Shown here in pieces: positions 10,746-19,660 of a stretch of DNA of 64,000 nt (within the stretch, counting starts at the first letter, position 1; the number at the start of each line of letters is the position of its first letter). Source of the DNA: Pseudorhodoferax sp. Leaf265 (GTDB lineage Bacteria > Pseudomonadota > Gammaproteobacteria > Burkholderiales > Burkholderiaceae_C); NCBI RefSeq assembly GCF_001422365.1, contig NZ_LMMT01000001.1:224293-288292 (forward strand). Direction: 5' to 3'. The translations under genes were made by a program, and so were the position numbers. Under the pieces are notes generated by a model. That model worked only from the letters and a program-made list of their open reading frames with translations, was not told the origin of the DNA and made no database searches.

Positions 10746-11213
10746 ATGAACCGCCTAGCGTCCATCCTGCCTGCCGCGCAGGTCCTCGTCAGCGTCGATG
10801 CCACCAGCAAGAAGCGCGCGTTCGAAGAAGCCGGCCTGCTGTTCGAGAACCTGCACGCGCTGTCGCGCGCGCTGGTGACCGACAGTCTGTTCGCGCGCGA
10901 GCGCCTGGGCTCTACCGGTCTGGGCCACGGTGTGGCGATTCCGCACGGCCGCATCAAAGGCCTCAAGTCGCCGATGGCGGCGGTTCTGCAGCTGGCCCAG
11001 CCCATCGGTTTCGACGCACCGGATGAACAGCCGGTCAAGCTGCTGATCTTCCTGCTGGTGCCCGAGGCGGCCACCCAGAAACACCTGGAAATCCTGTCGG
11101 AAATCGCCGAGCTGCTGAGCGACGCGCCGCTGCGCGAGAGCTTGAAGAGCACGGCCGATGCCGCAGCGCTGCACGCGCTGATCGACGGCTGGCAATCGTC
11201 CCAGCTGGCCTGA
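10746..11213 (+). CDS. ptsN: Nitrogen PTS EIIA component PtsN
   Basis: A 155-residue EIIA-Ntr of the PTS-Ntr phosphorelay (PtsP-NPr-PtsN). The phosphorylated histidine is His67 in [10 protein letters not shown]. Its family regulates potassium transport, carbon storage and nitrogen responses by protein contacts. The neighbour hprK is the usual partner in betaproteobacteria. A second paralogue lies in the kdp operon at 53686-54141, with its histidine at the same position. Confidence 0.93.
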   Translation: MNRLASILPAAQVLVSVDATSKKRAFEEAGLLFENLHALSRALVTDSLFARERLGSTGLGHGVAIPHGRIKGLKSPMAAVLQLAQPIGFDAPDEQPVKLLIFLLVPEAATQKHLEILSEIAELLSDAPLRESLKSTADAAALHALIDGWQSSQLA

Positions 11214-11241
11214 TCCGCCTGCCCGGCGACGCTGCGCGGCC

Positions 11242-12189
11242 ATGAAGCCCAATGTCGTCAGCGCCGATGTCCTGTTCGAGGAGTTCCGCGCACTGCTGCG
11301 CTGGGAATGGGTCGCGGGGCTGGGCGCATCCGAACGCCGCTTCGACGAAGTCGCCGTGCGCGCTGCGCGTTCAGGCGCGGACCTCGTCGGCTACCTGAAC
11401 TACATCCACCCCTACCGCGTGCAGATCCTGGGCGAGCGCGAGATCGCCTACCTGGTCAACGCCACGCCCGAGGATTGCGCGCGGCGCATCGCCCGCATCG
11501 TCACGCTGGAACCGCCGGTGCTGGTGCTGGCCGACGGCCAGCAGGCCCCGCAGGCACTGCTGTCCATGTGCGAGCGCGCGCAGATCCCGATGTTCGCGAC
11601 CGAGGAGTCCTCGGCCTTCGTCATCGACGTGCTGCGCGCCTACCTGTCCAAGCACTTCGCCGACCGCACCACCATGCACGGCGTGTTCATGGACATTTTG
11701 GGCCTGGGCGTGATGATCACGGGCGAGTCGGGCCTGGGCAAGAGCGAGCTCGGGCTGGAATTGATCTCACGCGGCAACGGCCTGGTGGCGGATGACGCGG
11801 TCGATCTGTTCCGCATCAACCAGACCACCATCGAAGGGCGCTGCCCCGAACTGCTGCAAAACCTGCTGGAAGTGCGCGGCATCGGCCTCTTGGACATCCG
11901 CGGCATCTTTGGCGAGACCGCCGTGCGCCGCAAGATGCGGCTCAAGCTCATCGTGCACCTGGTCCGCCGCGAGACCATGGAGCGCGAGCACGAGCGCCTG
12001 CCCTACGAGCCGCTCACGCAGGACGTACTGGGCGTGGCCGTGCGCAAGGTCATCATCCAGGTGGTGGCCGGACGCAACATCGCCGTGCTCGTGGAAGCCG
12101 CCGTGCGCAACACCATCCTGCAACTGCGCGGCATCGACACCTACCAGGAATTCGTGGAGCGGCACCGCCGCGCCATGGAGGGCGACTGA
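11242..12189 (+). CDS. hprK: HPr kinase/phosphorylase
   Basis: A 315-residue bifunctional kinase/phosphorylase acting on a serine of HPr. The N-terminal half is the DRTGG-like domain. The Walker A loop GESGLGKS is at residues 161-168, followed by [15 protein letters not shown] and the HprK signature [15 protein letters not shown]. It follows ptsN by 28 bp. In proteobacteria HprK usually accompanies an incomplete PTS without sugar permeases, fitting the regulatory PTS seen here. Confidence 0.95.
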   Translation: MKPNVVSADVLFEEFRALLRWEWVAGLGASERRFDEVAVRAARSGADLVGYLNYIHPYRVQILGEREIAYLVNATPEDCARRIARIVTLEPPVLVLADGQQAPQALLSMCERAQIPMFATEESSAFVIDVLRAYLSKHFADRTTMHGVFMDILGLGVMITGESGLGKSELGLELISRGNGLVADDAVDLFRINQTTIEGRCPELLQNLLEVRGIGLLDIRGIFGETAVRRKMRLKLIVHLVRRETMEREHERLPYEPLTQDVLGVAVRKVIIQVVAGRNIAVLVEAAVRNTILQLRGIDTYQEFVERHRRAMEGD

Positions 12190-12199
12190 GGCTGGCGCT

Positions 12200-12628
12200 T
12201 CAGGCCTTGGGCTGCTTGCCGCCGCACTCGGCGCACAGGCCGTACAGCGACATGGCATGGTCTTGCACCGTCCAGCCCTTGGCCTTGGCCACGATGGACT
12301 GGCGCTTCTCGATCTCGGCGTCGAAGAACTCCTCGACCTTGCCGCAGGAGGTGCAGACGAAATGGTCGTGGTGCCGGCCTTCGTTGAGTTCGTAGACGGC
12401 CTTGCCGGATTCGAAATGGCTGCGCGACAGGATGCCGGCCTGTTCGAACTGTGTCAGCACGCGGTAGACCGTGGCCAGGCCGATGTCCGAGCGCTCCATC
12501 AGCAGCACGCGGAACACATCTTCGGCCGTCATGTGGCGCAACTCACCCTTCTGGAAGATCTCCATGATCTTCAGCCGGGGCAGGGTGGCCTTCAGACCGG
12601 TGCTCTTGAGTTCGTCGATGTTGGCCAT
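12200..12628 (-). CDS. fur: Ferric uptake regulator Fur
   Basis: A 142-residue iron-responsive repressor. The winged-helix DNA-binding domain occupies the first 80 or so residues ([15 protein letters not shown]...[18 protein letters not shown]). The metal-binding segment [18 protein letters not shown] follows, with Cys92/Cys95 and a second pair Cys132/Cys135 near the C-terminus. It is divergent from bamE, a conserved arrangement in beta- and gammaproteobacteria, and convergent with hprK, whose stop lies 10 bp away. Confidence 0.96.
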   Translation of the reverse strand: MANIDELKSTGLKATLPRLKIMEIFQKGELRHMTAEDVFRVLLMERSDIGLATVYRVLTQFEQAGILSRSHFESGKAVYELNEGRHHDHFVCTSCGKVEEFFDAEIEKRQSIVAKAKGWTVQDHAMSLYGLCAECGGKQPKA

Positions 12629-12702
12629 GCGCGCTATGGGTGTCTTGGTGGCAGCGCCCCCGCCGCGCCCGGACGGGCAACAGGGGCAAAAAGGGCCGCC
12701 GC

Positions 12703-12708
12703 TACAAT
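12703..12708 (+). promoter_or_regulatory. Candidate -10 box of bamE
   Basis: TACAAT lies 28 bp before the bamE start in the fur-bamE intergenic region. No convincing -35 box is visible at the standard distance. Confidence 0.35.
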
Positions 12709-12736
12709 CGCGCGATCATAGCGCCGCCGAGTCTCC

Positions 12737-13285
12737 ATGCCCGCTTCCCGTACGATGCCCCTGCCCTTCGGCCTGCTGATGCTCTGCTGCGCCGCGCTCG
12801 CGGGGTGCAGCACGGTGACCGACGCCACCCGCCGCGCGGCCAATGCCATCGTGCCCTACAAGATCGAGATCGTGCAGGGCAACTTCGTCTCCAAAGAGCA
12901 GGTCGAGGCGCTCAAGCCGGGCATGTCGCGCGCCCAGGTGCGCGACGTGCTGGGCACGCCACTGCTGCAAAGCGTGTTCCACGCCGACCGCTGGGACTAC
13001 GTGTTCACGATGAAGCGCCAGGGCACCGAGCCGCAGGCGCGCCAGCTCACGGTGTTCTTCAAGGACGACCTGCTCGCGCGCACCGAGGGCGACCCGATGC
13101 CCAGCGAGACCGAGTTCGTGGCCCTGCTCGGTGCCGAGCGCAAGGTCAAGGCCGTTCCGGTGCTCGAAGCCAGCGAAGACAAGCTCAAGCCCTTCGCACC
13201 GCGCGAGCCGGCCGCCCAGGCCACGCCGCAGCCGGTCGCACCGCTGCCCTCGTCCTACCCGCCGCTGGAAGCCCCGGCGCGCTGA
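12737..13285 (+). CDS. bamE: Outer membrane assembly lipoprotein BamE
   Basis: A 182-residue lipoprotein of the BAM complex, which inserts beta-barrel proteins in the outer membrane. The signal peptide ends in the lipobox LAGC (Cys24). The SmpA/OmlA fold follows: [21 protein letters not shown], the [13 protein letters not shown] helix and the WDYVFTMKR strand. A Pro/Ala-rich tail of about 40 residues extends beyond the E. coli protein, as is common in Burkholderiales. It heads a run of close genes through lptE. Confidence 0.93.
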   Translation: MPASRTMPLPFGLLMLCCAALAGCSTVTDATRRAANAIVPYKIEIVQGNFVSKEQVEALKPGMSRAQVRDVLGTPLLQSVFHADRWDYVFTMKRQGTEPQARQLTVFFKDDLLARTEGDPMPSETEFVALLGAERKVKAVPVLEASEDKLKPFAPREPAAQATPQPVAPLPSSYPPLEAPAR

Positions 13286-13331
13286 CCGCGCCGGCCTGCG
13301 GCGGCATCCGCATCCCTGCCCTGCCATTGCC

Positions 13332-14165
13332 ATGACGCCAACTTCGACTTCTGTCCCGATCACGCACGCCGTGGCCATCGCGGGCGCTTCCGGCCGCATG
13401 GGCCGCACCCTGATCGAGGCCGTGCTGGCCTCGGGTGACTGCCGCCTGAGCGGCGCGCTCGATGTCGCCGCCAGTCCGGCCCTGGGCCAGGACGCTGCGG
13501 CCTTCCTTGGCAAACCGGTCGGCGTGGCGATCACGGCCAACCTGGCCCAGGGCCTGCAAGGAGCCCAGGCGCTGATCGACTTCACGCGGCCCGAGGGCAC
13601 GCTGGCCCATCTGCGAGCCTGCCGCGCCCAGGGCACGGCCCTGGTGATCGGCACCACCGGCTTCACCGAGGCCCAGAAGGCCGAGATCGCCGACGCGGCG
13701 CGCGACATCGCCATCGTCATGGCCCCCAACATGAGCGTGGGCGTCAACGTCACCTTCAAGCTGCTGCAGCTGGCCGCCAAGGCCATGCCCGTGGGCTACG
13801 ACATCGAGATCGTCGAGACCCACCACCGCCACAAGATCGATGCCCCCTCGGGCACGGCACTCAAGATGGGCGAGGTCATCGCCGAAGCCATGGGCCGCAA
13901 TCTGCAGGAATGCGCCGTCTACGCCCGTGAAGGCGTGACCGGCGAGCGCGACCCGTCCACCATCGGTTTCCAGTCGCTGCGCGGGGGCGACGTGGTGGGT
14001 GACCACACCGTGCTGTTCGCCGGCACTGGCGAGCGCATCGAGATCACGCACAAGGCCACCAGCCGCATGAACTACGCCATCGGCAGCCTGCGCGCGGTGC
14101 GCTTCCTGGCCGACCGCCAGAACGGGCTGTACAGCATGTTCGACGTGCTGGGCCTGAACGACTGA
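13332..14165 (+). CDS. dapB: 4-hydroxy-tetrahydrodipicolinate reductase
   Basis: A 277-residue enzyme of the diaminopimelate/lysine pathway that reduces HTPA with NAD(P)H. The Rossmann motif is GASGRMGR near the N-terminus. The catalytic signature [15 protein letters not shown] is intact, followed by [13 protein letters not shown]. The ATG at 13332 was chosen because the residues before the Rossmann strand fit the family. It follows bamE by 46 bp and precedes exbB by 13 bp. Confidence 0.97.
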   Translation: MTPTSTSVPITHAVAIAGASGRMGRTLIEAVLASGDCRLSGALDVAASPALGQDAAAFLGKPVGVAITANLAQGLQGAQALIDFTRPEGTLAHLRACRAQGTALVIGTTGFTEAQKAEIADAARDIAIVMAPNMSVGVNVTFKLLQLAAKAMPVGYDIEIVETHHRHKIDAPSGTALKMGEVIAEAMGRNLQECAVYAREGVTGERDPSTIGFQSLRGGDVVGDHTVLFAGTGERIEITHKATSRMNYAIGSLRAVRFLADRQNGLYSMFDVLGLND

Positions 14166-14178
14166 CCCGCGCGCTGCC

Positions 14179-14820
14179 GTGAACGCGCTGGATCTGCTGA
14201 CCGCGGGCGACGCCATCCACAGGCTCGTCGCCTGGCTGCTGCTGGCGATGTCGGTCTCCAGCTGGGTCGTGATCCTCTACAAGCTGTGGGTGCTGCGCCG
14301 CGCCGGGCGCGATGTGCTGCGCGGCACGGCCGCGTTCTGGCAGGCGCCGGCCCTCGAAGGCGCGGCCGAGCGCGTGGCCGCCTTCGACCGCGGCGGCCTG
14401 CTGCGGCCGCTGCTGGCCGCCACCCAGGCGCCGGCCGCCGGCACGCTGGCCAGTAGCGGCCCGCGCGGCCAACAGCTCACGCGGCTGCTGCGTGGCGCCT
14501 TGCACAAGGGCACGCTGCGCCTGCAGTTCGGCCAGGTGCTGCTGGCCACGGTGGGTTCCATCGCACCCTTCGTCGGCCTGCTCGGCACGGTCTGGGGCAT
14601 CTACCACGCACTGACCAGCATTTCCTCGACTGGCCAGATCACGATTTCGCAGGTCGCCGGCCCGGTCGGCGAGGCCCTGGTCATGACCGCCGCCGGCTTG
14701 GCCGTCGCCATTCCGGCCGTGCTGGCCTACAACTGGTTCGGCCGCAGCATCGCGCGCATCGAGGCCGAGCTCGAGGGCTTCGCCTTCGACCTGCGCGACC
14801 TGCTGGCGCCCCAGGACTGA
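14179..14820 (+). CDS. exbB: MotA/TolQ/ExbB proton channel family protein
   Basis: A 213-residue inner membrane protein starting with GTG. It has one hydrophobic segment near residues 13-33 and two more near 115-135 and 158-180, the ExbB/TolQ topology, with the conserved GLLGTVWGIYHAL helix and a VAGPVGEALVMTAAGLAVAIPAVLA stretch. It would pair with the ExbD protein 5 bp downstream to energise a TonB-type system. No tonB or tolA is present here, so the assignment to ExbB rather than TolQ rests on the dapB-exbB-exbD-leuS order. Confidence 0.85.
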   Translation: MNALDLLTAGDAIHRLVAWLLLAMSVSSWVVILYKLWVLRRAGRDVLRGTAAFWQAPALEGAAERVAAFDRGGLLRPLLAATQAPAAGTLASSGPRGQQLTRLLRGALHKGTLRLQFGQVLLATVGSIAPFVGLLGTVWGIYHALTSISSTGQITISQVAGPVGEALVMTAAGLAVAIPAVLAYNWFGRSIARIEAELEGFAFDLRDLLAPQD

Positions 14821-14825
14821 CCGCC

Positions 14826-15248
14826 ATGCCCTTCGGCCGCCTGGAACGCAAGGAAGGCGCCAAGCCCATGGCCGACATCAACGTCACGCCGCTGGTGGAC
14901 GTGATGCTGGTGCTGCTGGTGATCTTCATCATCACCGCGCCGCTGATGGCCGGCAGCCTGCGCATGGACCTGCCGCACAGCGAATCCGCCGAGCCCGGGC
15001 TGCCGGCCGAATCCATCAACCTGGCGCTGACACCGGACGGCCAGATCCACCTGGACGAGCGCCCGGTCACACCCGAGCAGTTGCGCCAGACACTGGAGCG
15101 CCGCGCCACGCAAGACCCGGACACCGAGGTCCAGCTGCGCGCCGACGCCCAGGTGCCGTACGGCAAGGTGGTCGAACTCATGGACATGGCCCAGGCGGCC
15201 GGCCTGTCGCGCATCGGCTTCGTGGCCGAACGCAAGCCCGCGCGCTGA
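14826..15248 (+). CDS. exbD: Biopolymer transporter ExbD/TolR
   Basis: A 140-residue protein with one N-terminal transmembrane helix. The opening MADINVTPLVDVMLVLLVIF contains the conserved Asp in the membrane that takes part in proton flow. A periplasmic domain follows. It is directly downstream of exbB, and its 3' end lies about 90 bp before leuS. A TAAAAT hexamer just after its stop may serve leuS transcription. Confidence 0.9.
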   Translation: MPFGRLERKEGAKPMADINVTPLVDVMLVLLVIFIITAPLMAGSLRMDLPHSESAEPGLPAESINLALTPDGQIHLDERPVTPEQLRQTLERRATQDPDTEVQLRADAQVPYGKVVELMDMAQAAGLSRIGFVAERKPAR

Positions 15249-15338
15249 ACCTAAAATCCTGGCGCCCGGCTCCGCGCCGCCGTTTCCTGCCCTGTTCTCG
15301 TGTGATCGCGTCGTGCGACACGCCCAACGCAGCTTTCC

Positions 15339-18047
15339 ATGCAAGACAAGTACAACCATCTCGAAGTCGAACCCGCCGCCCAGGCGCACTGGCGCGCGCG
15401 CGACGCCTACCGCGTGGGCGAGGACGCCGGCAAGCCCAAGTTCTACGCCTGCTCCATGCTGCCCTACCCCAGCGGCAAGCTGCACATGGGCCATGTGCGC
15501 AACTACACGATCAACGACATGCTCACGCGCCAGCTGCGCATGAACGGCCACAACGTGCTGATGCCCATGGGCTGGGACGCCTTCGGCCTGCCGGCCGAGA
15601 ACGCGGCGCTCAAGAACGGCGTGCCACCGGCGCAGTGGACCTACGACAACATCGCCTACATGAAGAAGCAGATGCAGGCGATGGGGCTGGCCATCGACTG
15701 GTCACGCGAGGTCGCCACCTGCGATCCGAGCTACTACCGCTGGAACCAGTGGCTGTTCCTCAAGATGCTCGAGAAGGGCATCGCCTACCGCAAGACACAG
15801 GTCGTCAACTGGGATCCGGTGGACCAGACCGTGCTGGCCAACGAGCAGGTCATCGACGGCAAGGGCTGGCGCACGGGCGCCGTGGTCGAGAAGCGCGAGA
15901 TCCCGGGCTACTACCTCAAGATCACCGACTACGCCGAAGAGCTGCTCGACCACGTGCAGAACAAGCTGCCCGGCTGGCCCGAGCGCGTCAAGCTCATGCA
16001 GGAGAACTGGATCGGCAAGAGCGAGGGCGTGCGCTTCGCCTTCACGCACGGCATCCATGGCGCCGACGGCCAGTTGATCGGTGATGGCCGCATGTACGTG
16101 TTCACCACGCGCGCCGACACGATCATGGGCGTGACCTTCTGCGCCGTGGCGCCCGAGCACCCGCTGGCCGCGCACGCCGCCGCCAGCAACCCGGCGCTGG
16201 CCGATTTCATCGAGCGCTGCAAGCAGGGCGGCACGACCGAGGCCGAACTGGCGCTGCGCGAGAAGGAAGGCATGGCCACCGGCCTGTCGGTCGTGCACCC
16301 CATCAGCGGCAAGGATGTACCGCTGTGGGTCGGCAACTACGTGCTGATGGGCTATGGCGATGGCGCCGTGATGGGCGTGCCCGCGCACGACGAGCGCGAC
16401 TTCGCGTTCGCGCTCAAGTACGGCCTTGCGATCACGCAGGTCGTGCACGTGGACGGCGAGCACTACGACTACCACCAATGGCACGACTGGTACGGCGACA
16501 AGCAGCGCGGCGTGACCATCAACTCCGACATCTTCAGCGGCCTGGAATACCGCGACGCGGTGGACGCCGTGGCCCGCGCACTGGCCGAGAAGGGCCTGGG
16601 CGAGAAGAAGACCACCTGGCGCCTGCGGGACTGGGGCGTGAGCCGCCAGCGCTACTGGGGTACGCCCATCCCCATCATCCACTGCGCCGAGCACGGCGCA
16701 GTGCCGGTGCCCGAGAAGGACCTGCCCGTGGTATTGCCGCAGGACTGCGTGCCCGACGGCTCCGGCAACCCGCTGCACAAGCATGCCGGCTTCCATGCCG
16801 GCGTGACCTGCCCGGTCTGCGGCCAACCCGCGCGCCGCGAGACCGACACCATGGACACCTTCGTGGACTCGTCCTGGTACTTCATGCGCTACTGCGATCC
16901 GGCGCTGGACCAGGCCATGGTCGGCGACGGCACGGCCTACTGGATGCGCGACCAACACCTGCCCACCGGCGGCAGCGGCATGGACCAGTACATCGGCGGC
17001 ATCGAGCACGCCATCCTGCACCTGCTGTACGCGCGCTTCTGGACCAAGGTCATGCGCGACCTGGGCCTCGTGAAGATCGACGAGCCCTTCACCAAGCTGC
17101 TGACGCAGGGCATGGTGCTCAACCACATCTACAGCCGGCGCACGGACAGGGGTGGCAAGGAGTACTTCTGGCCGCACGACGTGGAGCATGTGCTCGACGA
17201 GGGCGGCAAGATCGTCGGCGCCAAGCTCAAGAATGCGGTCGGCGATCTGCCCGCGGGCACGGTGATCGACTACGAGGGCGTGGGCACCATGTCCAAGTCC
17301 AAGAACAACGGCGTCGATCCGCAGGAGCTGATCGAGAAGTATGGCGCCGACACGGCCCGCCTGTACACCATGTTCACGGCGCCGCCCGAGGCCACGCTGG
17401 AGTGGAACGACGCGGCCGTGGAAGGCAGCTACCGCTTCCTGCGCCGCGTCTGGAACTTCGGCGTCAAGCTGGCCGCCAGCGACTTCTCCGCGGCGCTAGC
17501 AGCCGCGCACGGTGCCACCAGCCTGCAGGACGTGGCCTTCGGCAAGGAAGCCAAGGCGTTGCGGCTGGAGGTGCACAGCGTGCTCAAGCAGATCGACTAC
17601 GACTACCAGCGCATGCAGTACAACACCGTGGTGTCCGGCGCCATGAAGCTGCTCAACGCGCTGGAGAACTTCAAGGCCGTCGGCGCCGCGGGCGCGCCCA
17701 TCGCGCTGGCCGAGGGCTTCGGCATCCTGTTGCGCTGCCTCTACCCGGCCACACCGCACGTCACGCACGCGCTGTGGGCCGAACTGGGCTACGACCAGCG
17801 CTTCGGCGAGCTGCTGGACGCACCCTGGCCGCAGGTCGACACGGGGGCGCTGGAGCAGGACGAGGTCGAGCTCATGCTGCAGATCAACGGCAAGCTGCGC
17901 GGCGCGGTCCGCGTGCCCGCCGGCGCCGACAAGGCCACCATCGAGGCCGCCGCGCTGGCGCACGAAATGGTCGCCAAGTTCGCCGAAGGCGCGACACCCA
18001 AGAAGGTGATCGTGGTGCCGGGCCGCCTCGTCAACCTGGTGCTGTGA
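15339..18047 (+). CDS. leuS: Leucyl-tRNA synthetase
   Basis: A 902-residue class I synthetase. The HIGH-type motif is KLHMGH at about residue 46, the large CP1 editing domain follows ([21 protein letters not shown]), and the KMSKS-type motif is TMSKSKNNG near residue 650. Length is slightly above the E. coli enzyme (860). The stop overlaps the lptE start by one base (TGATG), the normal bacterial leuS-lptE coupling. Confidence 0.98.
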   Translation: MQDKYNHLEVEPAAQAHWRARDAYRVGEDAGKPKFYACSMLPYPSGKLHMGHVRNYTINDMLTRQLRMNGHNVLMPMGWDAFGLPAENAALKNGVPPAQWTYDNIAYMKKQMQAMGLAIDWSREVATCDPSYYRWNQWLFLKMLEKGIAYRKTQVVNWDPVDQTVLANEQVIDGKGWRTGAVVEKREIPGYYLKITDYAEELLDHVQNKLPGWPERVKLMQENWIGKSEGVRFAFTHGIHGADGQLIGDGRMYVFTTRADTIMGVTFCAVAPEHPLAAHAAASNPALADFIERCKQGGTTEAELALREKEGMATGLSVVHPISGKDVPLWVGNYVLMGYGDGAVMGVPAHDERDFAFALKYGLAITQVVHVDGEHYDYHQWHDWYGDKQRGVTINSDIFSGLEYRDAVDAVARALAEKGLGEKKTTWRLRDWGVSRQRYWGTPIPIIHCAEHGAVPVPEKDLPVVLPQDCVPDGSGNPLHKHAGFHAGVTCPVCGQPARRETDTMDTFVDSSWYFMRYCDPALDQAMVGDGTAYWMRDQHLPTGGSGMDQYIGGIEHAILHLLYARFWTKVMRDLGLVKIDEPFTKLLTQGMVLNHIYSRRTDRGGKEYFWPHDVEHVLDEGGKIVGAKLKNAVGDLPAGTVIDYEGVGTMSKSKNNGVDPQELIEKYGADTARLYTMFTAPPEATLEWNDAAVEGSYRFLRRVWNFGVKLAASDFSAALAAAHGATSLQDVAFGKEAKALRLEVHSVLKQIDYDYQRMQYNTVVSGAMKLLNALENFKAVGAAGAPIALAEGFGILLRCLYPATPHVTHALWAELGYDQRFGELLDAPWPQVDTGALEQDEVELMLQINGKLRGAVRVPAGADKATIEAAALAHEMVAKFAEGATPKKVIVVPGRLVNLVL

Positions 18048-18559
18048 TGGCCAGCCGCCGCCACTTCCTCGCCAGCACGCTCGCCAGCGCAGCCGCGCTG
18101 CCCCTGGCCGGCTGCGGCTTCCAGCTGCGCCAGCCGCCGGAGTTTGCGTTCAAGACCATCTACGTGGCCATGCCGCCGAGCTCGCCCATGGCCCTGGAGC
18201 TGCGCCGCAACCTGCTCGGCACCGGCCGCGTGGAGGTCATCACCGACCCTGTGGCAGGCCAGAAGGCCGACGTGCGGCTGGAGCCGACCATGGACCAGCG
18301 CGAGCGCGTGGTGGTGGGCCGCACCTCCTCGGGCGAAGTGCGCGAGCTGCAGCTGCGCCTGCGCTTTCGCTTCCGGCTGCGCAACGTGCAGGGCGCGGAG
18401 CTGATCCCCGACACCGAGATCCTGCAGCAGCGCGAACTGAGCTTCAACGAATCCGTGATCCTGGCCAAGGACGCCGAAGAAGCCCTGCTCTACCGCAGCA
18501 TGCAGTCGGACACCGTGCAGCAGATCGTGCGGCGCCTGGCCGCGGTCAAGGCGATCTGA
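18047..18559 (+). CDS. lptE: LPS assembly lipoprotein LptE
   Basis: A 170-residue outer membrane lipoprotein that plugs LptD during lipopolysaccharide export. The signal peptide begins with two arginines ([11 protein letters not shown]) and ends in the lipobox LAGC at Cys23, followed by GFQLRQPPEFAFKTIYV. The rest is the usual LptE beta-rich domain. In most relatives holA follows directly; here holA is 3.3 kb downstream. Confidence 0.92.
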   Translation: MASRRHFLASTLASAAALPLAGCGFQLRQPPEFAFKTIYVAMPPSSPMALELRRNLLGTGRVEVITDPVAGQKADVRLEPTMDQRERVVVGRTSSGEVRELQLRLRFRFRLRNVQGAELIPDTEILQQRELSFNESVILAKDAEEALLYRSMQSDTVQQIVRRLAAVKAI

Positions 18560-18574
18560 CGGCGCAGGCGGCCG

Positions 18575-19039
18575 ATGGAACGCGACCGCACCGACCTGCG
18601 CCTGCTGGAGCTGCTGCAGCGTGACGGCCGCGCCAGCGTGCAATCGCTGTCCGAAGAGGTGCACCTGTCGGCCCGCGCCACGCTGAACCGTGTGCGCAAG
18701 CTCGAGCAACAGGGCCTCATCGCCGGCTACCGCGCCGTGCTGAACCGCCAGGCCATCGGCCCGGCCATTGCCTTCTTCGCGGAGATCGCGCTCAAGGACC
18801 AGCGCCAGGCCGCCTCGCGCCGCTTCGAGGCGCGCATGCTCGCCACGCCACAGGTGGTCGCGTGCTATTTGCTCAGTGGCCGCTACGACTACCTCGTGCG
18901 CATCGCCTGCGGCGACCTCGCTCAGTACCAGCGCCTGACCAACGGCTGGCTGGAAGACGCCGCGCTGGGTATCGAGAAGATCGTGACCAACACCGAACTC
19001 CAGACGGTCAAGGAGTTCAGCGGCTTTCCGCTCGGTTGA
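18575..19039 (+). CDS. Lrp/AsnC family transcriptional regulator
   Basis: A 154-residue regulator with an N-terminal helix-turn-helix (DLRLLELLQRDGRASVQSLSEEVHLSARATLNRVRKLEQQGLI) and a C-terminal RAM effector domain. Such proteins respond to amino acids. It lies 15 bp after lptE and upstream of the fused arginine/ornithine enzyme, so control of that gene by arginine or ornithine is plausible, though not shown. It appears to be part of the insertion that separates lptE from holA. Confidence 0.9.
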   Translation: MERDRTDLRLLELLQRDGRASVQSLSEEVHLSARATLNRVRKLEQQGLIAGYRAVLNRQAIGPAIAFFAEIALKDQRQAASRRFEARMLATPQVVACYLLSGRYDYLVRIACGDLAQYQRLTNGWLEDAALGIEKIVTNTELQTVKEFSGFPLG

Positions 19040-19042
19040 CGC

Positions 19043-19435
19043 TCAGCGCAGCACCCAGGTGCCGCGCGCCCAGACCCAGCCGTGCTCGCCCCAGTACCAG
19101 TGGCCGCGCACCCAGACGTGCATCGGTGACGGCGCTGGCGGCAGCATCTCCACATAGGGCGCCGGCATCGGCGGCACGGCCGACGCCACGTAATGGCCGG
19201 CGATCCAACGCCAGTTGCCCTCGCGCCATGCCCAATGGCCCGGCACCCAGTGCAGGCCAGGTCCGGGCAAGGCCGGAATGACTTCCACCAGCGGCGCCGG
19301 CACCTCGCGGATCACCGCGCGCTGGTGCGCAGGCTGCTGGACGACGGTGGTGCAGGCGCCCACCAAGGCACTGCCCGCGACGAGCGCGGCCAAGGCCCAT
19401 CGGCGGGAACAACGCTGCGAGACAAGGGGTTGCAT
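19043..19435 (-). CDS. YXWGXW-repeat lipoprotein
   Basis: A 130-residue protein. Basic residues, a hydrophobic core and a lipobox-like VGAC ending at Cys28 indicate a lipoprotein. The mature part is rich in Trp, Gly and His with repeats of the WVPGHW, WRWIAGHY, WVRGHWYWG and WVWARGTW type, matching the YXWGXW/WXXGXW repeat family. Function of that family is unknown; an envelope location is likely. It runs opposite to its neighbours and its stop lies 3 bp from that of the Lrp gene. Confidence 0.75.
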   Translation of the reverse strand: MQPLVSQRCSRRWALAALVAGSALVGACTTVVQQPAHQRAVIREVPAPLVEVIPALPGPGLHWVPGHWAWREGNWRWIAGHYVASAVPPMPAPYVEMLPPAPSPMHVWVRGHWYWGEHGWVWARGTWVLR

Positions 19436-19660
19436 GGCATGGGCTCCTGTGTGTGGCGATGGCGCCATCCTCGGCAGCGGCATGCACCGTCGCGTGACGG
19501 GGGCGCTCGCGCGTGTTGCAGCTGTAGCGCAGATCCGCTCACTTCCGAATCGGAAGTGGTGCCCAGCCACCGCTGCCGCGCACGGCAGTGCGACTGCCCC
19601 GCTTTCACCACGGCAGCAGCCCGGTTTTCCTACAGTTCCGAAGACGAAAGGAGAATCGCC

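Noticed and set aside
15702..17189. Minus-strand frame of 495 codons within leuS
   Set aside because: Antisense to an intact essential gene and without recognisable motifs.
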